A DNA stretch of 11,054 nucleotides from an uncultured Bacteroidales bacterium. GTDB taxonomy: Bacteria > Bacteroidota > Bacteroidia > Bacteroidales > Paludibacteraceae. How positions within the stretch are numbered: the first letter of the stretch is position 1; every line of letters begins with the position of its first letter. Positions 7,690 to 11,054 of this stretch are shown in pieces. The notes under the pieces were generated by a model that worked only from the letters and a program-made list of their open reading frames with translations, ran no database searches and was not told where the DNA came from. Location: NCBI GenBank assembly GCA_937886455.1, contig CALGCU010000203.1, positions 1 to 11,054 on the forward strand, given 5' to 3'. The position numbers were made by a program, and so were the translations under genes.

Positions 7690-9246
7690 TTATTGGTTCA
7701 ACAATTTTAGTTCATTTTTCTTTTTATCATACAACTTATAGGAAAAGAGTCCTAACTCTTCAGATGGTAATATCTTAAATTTTCCATATTGTCGTTTCCA
7801 CTTTCTTTTGAGTGAATTCCACCATCCTTTAGTGATGTAGGCGTGCACATAGGGATGTACGAACAATGTAATGTCTTTTCCAAATTGTTGTATATAATCT
7901 GCAAATATCTGCTCTAATTCATCTACAAACAGTAGTGTTGATTGTGTTTTTCCTTTTCCTTGGCACACAGGACACACTTCTGTTACATCAACATCTATTA
8001 CCGGTCTTACTCTTTGTCGTGTGATTTGCATTAGCCCAAATTTACTCAGTGGAAGTATATTGTGTTTTGCTCTATCGTTGGACATCAATTCCTTCACATG
8101 TTCGTAGAGTTCCTGTTTGTGTTCAGGTGTATGCATGTCTATAAAATCAATCACAACTATTCCACCCATATCTCTTAGGCGTAATTGATGTACAATCTCA
8201 TCTGCTGCAGCCATATTTACTTCAAAAGCATTTGCTTCTTGGTCGTTTCCTGCTTTGGATCTGTTTCCGCTGTTTACATCAATCACATGTAGAGCTTCTG
8301 TATGTTCAATAATCAGATAAGCTCCATTTTTGAAGGATACTGTTCTACCTAATCCCGATTTGAGTTGCTTTGTAATTGCGAACTTATCGAATATAGGCAA
8401 TTCTCCTTGATAGAGCGAAACAATTCCCTCGCTCTCTGGGGCAATCAAGCGTATGTAATCTTTAATTTCTTGATAGACTTCCGGGTCATTTACGTGAATA
8501 TGTTGAAAAGTAGGATTAAATATATCACGTATGATTCCAATTGTTCTTCCTATTTCTTCTGTTATTAAAGATATTCCGTTTGACTTTTGTAGTTTTGCGA
8601 CGGAGTCTTCCCATCTTTTCACCAATACTCTTAATTCGTTATTGAGTTCGGCTACTTTTTTGTCTTCTGCGACTGTTCTCACTATTACGCCATACCCCTT
8701 TGGTTTTACGCTTTGAATGAGTTGTTTCAGTCTTGTTCTTTCTTGTACGCTCTCTATTTTTGCTGATACTGATACTTTATCTGCGAATGGTATCAGCACA
8801 AGGTAGCGTCCTGCAATGGATATTTCTGCTGTGAGTCTTGGTCCTTTTGTGGATATTGGTTCTTTAGCCACTTGTACCAAAATTTGTTGCCCTACTTGCA
8901 ACACATCTGCTATCATTCCATCCTTAGGTAGGTCTGTTTGTTGCTTTGTTCTAGCCATGGATGGGACTTTTTTCTTGTCTTCCATCGCATGTTGTACATA
9001 TCCATTGAGTGTGTTAAATGTTGAACCTAAATCGAGATAGTGTAAAAAAGCGTCTTTTCCATAGCCAATGTCCACAAATGCTGCATTCAGACCGGGCATT
9101 ATCTTTTTTACTTTTCCGTAATAGATATTCCCCACGGCATAGATTTGCTCACGTGTTTCTTTATTTATTTCAGTAAGCCTATCATTTTCGAGCAGCGCAA
9201 TAGAAACTTCTTTTGGTTGAACATCAACCACTAATTCGCTATTCAC
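7690..9246 (-). CDS. rng: Ribonuclease G/E family endoribonuclease
   Basis: Single-strand-specific endoribonuclease that in other bacteria matures rRNA 5' ends and takes part in mRNA decay. From GTG 9246 it has 518 residues, close to E. coli RNase G (489) and lacking the long RNase E scaffold tail. Numbering from TTG 9276 (528 residues): S1 domain about 48-155, catalytic D333 in VIDVNSG and D377 in VVIDFIDM, and the Zn-link CPVCQGKG (C435, C438) for dimer formation. No ATG is available in frame. The GTG gives (M)NSELVVDVQPKE, which lines up with the MTSELVVDVQPKE beginning of Bacteroides relatives; TTG 9276 would add ten residues. A terminator-like hairpin separates it from the small gene upstream, and I find no consensus promoter after that hairpin, so how it is expressed is unclear. 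Confidence 0.94.
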   Translation of the reverse strand: MNSELVVDVQPKEVSIALLENDRLTEINKETREQIYAVGNIYYGKVKKIMPGLNAAFVDIGYGKDAFLHYLDLGSTFNTLNGYVQHAMEDKKKVPSMARTKQQTDLPKDGMIADVLQVGQQILVQVAKEPISTKGPRLTAEISIAGRYLVLIPFADKVSVSAKIESVQERTRLKQLIQSVKPKGYGVIVRTVAEDKKVAELNNELRVLVKRWEDSVAKLQKSNGISLITEEIGRTIGIIRDIFNPTFQHIHVNDPEVYQEIKDYIRLIAPESEGIVSLYQGELPIFDKFAITKQLKSGLGRTVSFKNGAYLIIEHTEALHVIDVNSGNRSKAGNDQEANAFEVNMAAADEIVHQLRLRDMGGIVVIDFIDMHTPEHKQELYEHVKELMSNDRAKHNILPLSKFGLMQITRQRVRPVIDVDVTEVCPVCQGKGKTQSTLLFVDELEQIFADYIQQFGKDITLFVHPYVHAYITKGWWNSLKRKWKRQYGKFKILPSEELGLFSYKLYDKKKNELKLLNQ

Positions 9247-9253
9247 TATTCTT

Positions 9254-9289
9254 TTACTTTTTGTGTCTTCGGTCAAGTTTTACCATCAT
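9254..9289 (-). other. Possible 11-codon leader ORF before rng
   Basis: An ATG-ATG pair (9289-9284) opens an 11-codon frame reading MMVKLDRRHKK and stopping at 9254, 7 nt before the proposed GTG start of rng in another frame. These are the nearest ATG codons to rng. The frame could couple ribosomes to the weak GTG start or act as a leader, but it is short enough to be chance. Confidence 0.22.
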
Positions 9290-9336
9290 GCCTACTTAAT
9301 GGTGAACTTGTTCCGTGACCAGATTATTAAATATGG

Positions 9337-9382
9337 AAAAAACAAACTTACAAACATTTGCTTGGTTTATAAGCTTGTTTTT
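9337..9382 (-). terminator. Intrinsic terminator between the COX24-like ORF and rng
   Basis: Arms 9343-9355 and 9365-9377 form 13 consecutive pairs around a 9-nt loop. Eleven are Watson-Crick. The other two are A/C mismatches on the + strand but G-U wobbles in the minus-strand RNA, so the stem is continuous only in that transcript. A5/T5 flanks (9338-9342, 9378-9382) extend it, and on the minus strand it runs into T6 (9342-9337). It lies 27 nt after the small ORF's stop, which fits a terminator or 3'-end structure for the HU transcript. Confidence 0.68.
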
Positions 9383-9408
9383 GCCAATGTTTTTAAAGAT
9401 TGTAAGAC

Positions 9409-9498
9409 TTATTTTTTCTTATGTCTGTTCTTACGTAATCTTTTTTTACGCTTGTGCGTGGACATTTTATGTCTCTTATGTTTCTTTCCGTTTGGCAT
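9409..9498 (-). CDS. Very small basic protein, COX24/AURKAIP1-like (ribosome-associated)
   Basis: A 29-residue ORF between HU and rng, too short for most gene finders. It begins MPNGKKHKRHKM and ends in KKK. Sixteen of 29 residues are Lys or Arg and four more are His, with no acidic residue. The pattern MPNGKK-KRHK-STHKRKKR-RKNRHKKK is what I recall for Bacteroidota proteins annotated as AURKAIP1/COX24-domain (DUF1713); that family includes mitochondrial ribosomal mS38 and mycobacterial bS22. An rRNA-binding role in the ribosome is therefore inferred by family. The ATG at 9498 lies in an A/T-rich context without a Shine-Dalgarno sequence, 35 nt after the HU stop, with no terminator or promoter between, so it is probably co-transcribed with HU. 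A terminator-like hairpin follows 27 nt downstream. Confidence 0.8.
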   Translation of the reverse strand: MPNGKKHKRHKMSTHKRKKRLRKNRHKKK

Positions 9499-9533
9499 AA
9501 TTTATATTTTTTAGATAAATGATTACTTTGTTT

Positions 9534-9806
9534 TTATTTTACTTTTGCAAGGAAAGTCTTTGCAGGCTTAAATGCAGGGATGTTGTGTTCTGGGATAATG
9601 ATTGTAGTGTTTTTAGAGATGTTGCGCGCAGTTTTTTTCGCTCTGGTTTTCACGATGAAACTACCAAATCCTCTCAAATAAACATTCTCATTTTTTGCCA
9701 AAGAGTCTTTCACTGCTTCCATAAAAGCTTCAACAGTGTTAAGAACTGTAGCTTTGTCAACTCCAGTATTTCTGGCAATTTCATTTACAATTTCTGCTTT
9801 AGTCAT
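9534..9806 (-). CDS. hup: HU/IHF family DNA-binding protein
   Basis: Small nucleoid protein that binds and bends DNA as a dimer. It is 90 residues long, the standard HU length. The N-terminal helices (MTKAEIVNEIARNTGVDK...) are followed by LRGFGSF (44-50), then the beta-arm (about 52-75) and PAFKPAKTF (77-85). At residue 63, where E. coli HU has the intercalating Pro of RNPQTG, this protein reads RNIS with Ile63; from memory, Bacteroides HU proteins share this arm sequence, so it is likely a lineage trait. The ATG at 9806 follows an A/T-rich leader of about 60 nt behind a clear promoter. The COX24-like ORF lies 35 nt downstream. Whether it works as homodimer or heterodimer is not known from this window; the symbol is the generic HU one. 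Confidence 0.93.
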   Translation of the reverse strand: MTKAEIVNEIARNTGVDKATVLNTVEAFMEAVKDSLAKNENVYLRGFGSFIVKTRAKKTARNISKNTTIIIPEHNIPAFKPAKTFLAKVK

Positions 9807-9874
9807 TTTTGTGTAAATTAAGTTAATTACTAAATTATTTTTTATTACCTATTTGCTTATACGAAAATGGGTTG

Positions 9875-9906
9875 CAAATATACGGCTTTAATTTCTGATT
9901 AGAAAA
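9875..9906 (-). promoter_or_regulatory. Bacteroidota-type promoter for HU
   Basis: On the minus strand TTTT (9906-9903, a near match to TTTG) is followed after 20 nt by TATATTTG (9882-9875), a full TAnnTTTG -7 element. Transcription would start near 9868, about 60 nt before the HU ATG, and would probably include the downstream COX24-like ORF. Confidence 0.68.
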
Positions 9907-10121
9907 CTTTTATAGGTTTTTTTTTCATTCTTTGTATTGTTTCATACCTTTTTTGCGTTTATTTGAGTCGTGCCATGAAGCATTTTTTGTAATTTGTAAA
10001 TTGTGTGTATGTATGGGTGGGTGGTGTAGGTTGTGCGTTGATGTTTTTGTTAAACTAACATTATTATTTTAGGGAATTGCCTTTTTGTGCAATTAGAGTG
10101 ATTTTTTCCGGTCTTGATTTA

Positions 10122-10145
10122 ATAGGATTTCTATTTCTATCCTAT
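10122..10145. repeat. 7-bp inverted repeat upstream of phoH
   Basis: ATAGGAT (10122-10128) is the exact reverse complement of ATCCTAT (10139-10145), separated by 10 nt of pyrimidines and A/T. It could be a protein-binding site or a weak RNA hairpin. It lies just upstream of the GGTAACG direct repeat. Confidence 0.4.
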
Positions 10146-10159
10146 CTTGTTCCTATATA

Positions 10160-10179
10160 ATGGTAACGGTATGGTAACG
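10160..10179 (+). repeat. Direct repeat ATGGTAACG, 11-nt period
   Basis: ATGGTAACG occurs at 10160-10168 and again at 10171-10179, two bases apart. The 11-nt period places both copies on the same face of the helix, as for tandem operator half-sites. It is about 150 nt upstream of the proposed phoH promoter. No binding protein is known. Confidence 0.5.
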
Positions 10180-10303
10180 ATGGGCCTTAGTGTTTGGTGG
10201 GTGTAATCTTTAGATAGGTGTATATACTTTGTGGTGTTTTGAGGTTTTGACATTGTATATGTATTGGTTGTGGGATGTAATTTAATGAAAGAGTATTATG
10301 AGT

Positions 10304-10338
10304 TTTGTAGTTTATTCAAAAATAAAGCCGTAACTTTG
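10304..10338 (+). promoter_or_regulatory. Probable promoter for phoH
   Basis: TAACTTTG (10331-10338) is a full TAnnTTTG -7 element. The nearest TTTG (10304-10307) is 23 nt upstream, longer than the roughly 20 nt seen at the other promoters here, so the -33 assignment is weaker. Initiation near 10345 would leave a leader of about 20 nt before the phoH ATG. Confidence 0.5.
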
Positions 10339-10363
10339 TCTGCTAACTCGCAAGAATGGGTAT

Positions 10364-11054
10364 ATGGAATTTATCTACGAATTATCAGACAACACAGACA
10401 CCACTTTGTTTTATGGTGTAAATAACTCTAATATATTATTGATTAAAGCGTTACATCCCGGCATACACATCATAGGACGTGGTGTAATGATAAAAATCAG
10501 TGGTAACGAAGCAGATGTAGAACGTTGCGCAAAGCATATACAACAGATAGAGCAACACTGTTTGCAGTACAACATTGTTAGTGAGGATATTATTCGGGCA
10601 CTTTTTAAGGGTGATATTGCAAACCACACAGGGGCTGTTGACCACCTTATTCTTCATGGTGTTAATGGTAAATCCATCACTGCTCGTACAGCTAATCAGC
10701 AACGTTTAGTGAAAGAGTTTTCTAAAAATGACCTTTTGTTTGCTATTGGTCCTGCGGGTTCTGGTAAAACTTACACTGCTATTGCTTTGGCGGTAAAAGC
10801 ACTAAAAAACAAGGAAATTAGGCGTATTATTCTAAGTCGTCCTGCTGTGGAAGCCGGTGAAAAATTAGGTTTTCTCCCGGGTGACATGAAGGAAAAAATT
10901 GACCCTTATTTACAACCTCTGTATGACGCTCTGCAAGATATGATTCCGGGCGCAAAACTACAGGATTATCTTACTAACGGCACCATACAAATAGCACCAT
11001 TAGCTTTTATGCGTGGTAGGACATTGAGTGATGCAGTAGTGATTCTTGATGAAG
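10364..11054 (+). CDS. phoH: PhoH family ATPase/ribonuclease-like protein, 3' truncated by window
   Basis: Cytoplasmic P-loop NTPase of the PhoH/PhoL (YbeZ-like) family, linked in other bacteria to RNA metabolism and phosphate-stress regulation. The window holds 230 complete codons of a protein usually about 320-330 long; the frame is open at the right edge. An N-terminal region (1-115) includes a KH-like stretch, GIHIIGRGVMIKISG. It is followed by NQQRLV (111-116), Walker A GPAGSGKT (129-136), the family signature SRPAVEAGEKLGFLPGD (158-174), and Walker B VVILDE (225-230) at the very end. ATG 10364 is the first in-frame ATG after a stop at 10331-10333; the ATG at 10356 is in another frame. 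It is transcribed divergently from HU behind a probable promoter. Family identity is firm, the precise substrate is not. Confidence 0.93.
   Translation, partial: MEFIYELSDNTDTTLFYGVNNSNILLIKALHPGIHIIGRGVMIKISGNEADVERCAKHIQQIEQHCLQYNIVSEDIIRALFKGDIANHTGAVDHLILHGVNGKSITARTANQQRLVKEFSKNDLLFAIGPAGSGKTYTAIALAVKALKNKEIRRIILSRPAVEAGEKLGFLPGDMKEKIDPYLQPLYDALQDMIPGAKLQDYLTNGTIQIAPLAFMRGRTLSDAVVILDE

Larger units (their letters stand above)
9907..10303. other. Non-coding, G/T-rich region between HU and phoH
   Basis: No reading frame here looks real on either strand; the few ATGs close within a handful of codons. The + strand is rich in G and T over long runs. Visible structure includes a G-rich run (10015-10030), an inverted repeat with an 8-nt loop (10075-10094), a 7-bp inverted repeat (10122-10145) and a 9-bp direct repeat (10160-10179). 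It may hold regulatory sites for the divergent genes or an unrecognised RNA, but nothing specific can be assigned. Confidence 0.5.

Noticed and set aside
9519..9821. 100-residue plus-strand ORF opposite HU
   Set aside because: It is the antisense shadow of the HU gene, Cys/Phe/Ser-rich with no family features.
10356..10421. ATG at 10356 as the phoH start
   Set aside because: It is in a different frame and closes after 21 codons; the conserved PhoH frame starts at 10364.
10285..10425. 46-codon ORF starting at ATG 10285
   Set aside because: It spans the phoH promoter and overlaps the phoH coding region in another frame, with no recognisable features.
1..11054. Undescribed defence, mobile or biosynthetic system
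   Set aside because: Every substantial frame belongs to a well-known housekeeping family; no transposase, integrase, repeat array or toxin-antitoxin pair is visible.

Overview
The window reads as chromosomal housekeeping DNA from a member of the Bacteroidota, most likely order Bacteroidales (Bacteroides/Prevotella/Porphyromonas-like). Four things point there. Start codons lack Shine-Dalgarno sequences and sit behind A/T-rich leaders. Several genes carry the Bacteroidota promoter type (TTTG/TTG near -33, TAnnTTTG near -7). DnaE, RNase G, HU and GcvT have family-typical Bacteroidota sequences. A tiny very basic COX24/AURKAIP1-like protein follows HU. Genus is not resolved.

Layout: 1-335 is a leader region with a hairpin and one clear promoter. 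It drives dnaE (replicative DNA polymerase III alpha, 336-4220), followed after 20 nt by mtgA (monofunctional peptidoglycan glycosyltransferase, 4241-4972), probably one transcript. A 238-nt gap with a second clear promoter leads to pepT (peptidase T, 5211-6434) and gcvT (aminomethyltransferase, 6513-7583), which end at a strong hairpin terminator (7612-7648). On the opposite strand, HU (9534-9806), the 29-residue COX24-like ORF (9409-9498) and rng (RNase G, 7690-9246) lie in that order. A hairpin plus T-tract (9337-9382) separates the small ORF from rng. HU has its own promoter and is divergent from phoH (10364 to the right edge, truncated). The 557 nt between the HU and phoH starts hold promoters, a direct repeat, inverted repeats and a G-rich run, but no convincing gene.

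Together the genes cover DNA replication, cell-wall synthesis, peptide and one-carbon metabolism, RNA processing, nucleoid structure and a ribosome-linked small protein. I see no mobile element, CRISPR array, phage gene, defence island, tRNA or rRNA, and no evidence for an undescribed multi-gene system. The points most worth a second look are the 29-residue ORF with the terminator after it, the non-ATG start of rng, the repeated promoter-region sequence before dnaE and pepT, the apparently complete PHP metal site in DnaE, and the structured region before phoH.
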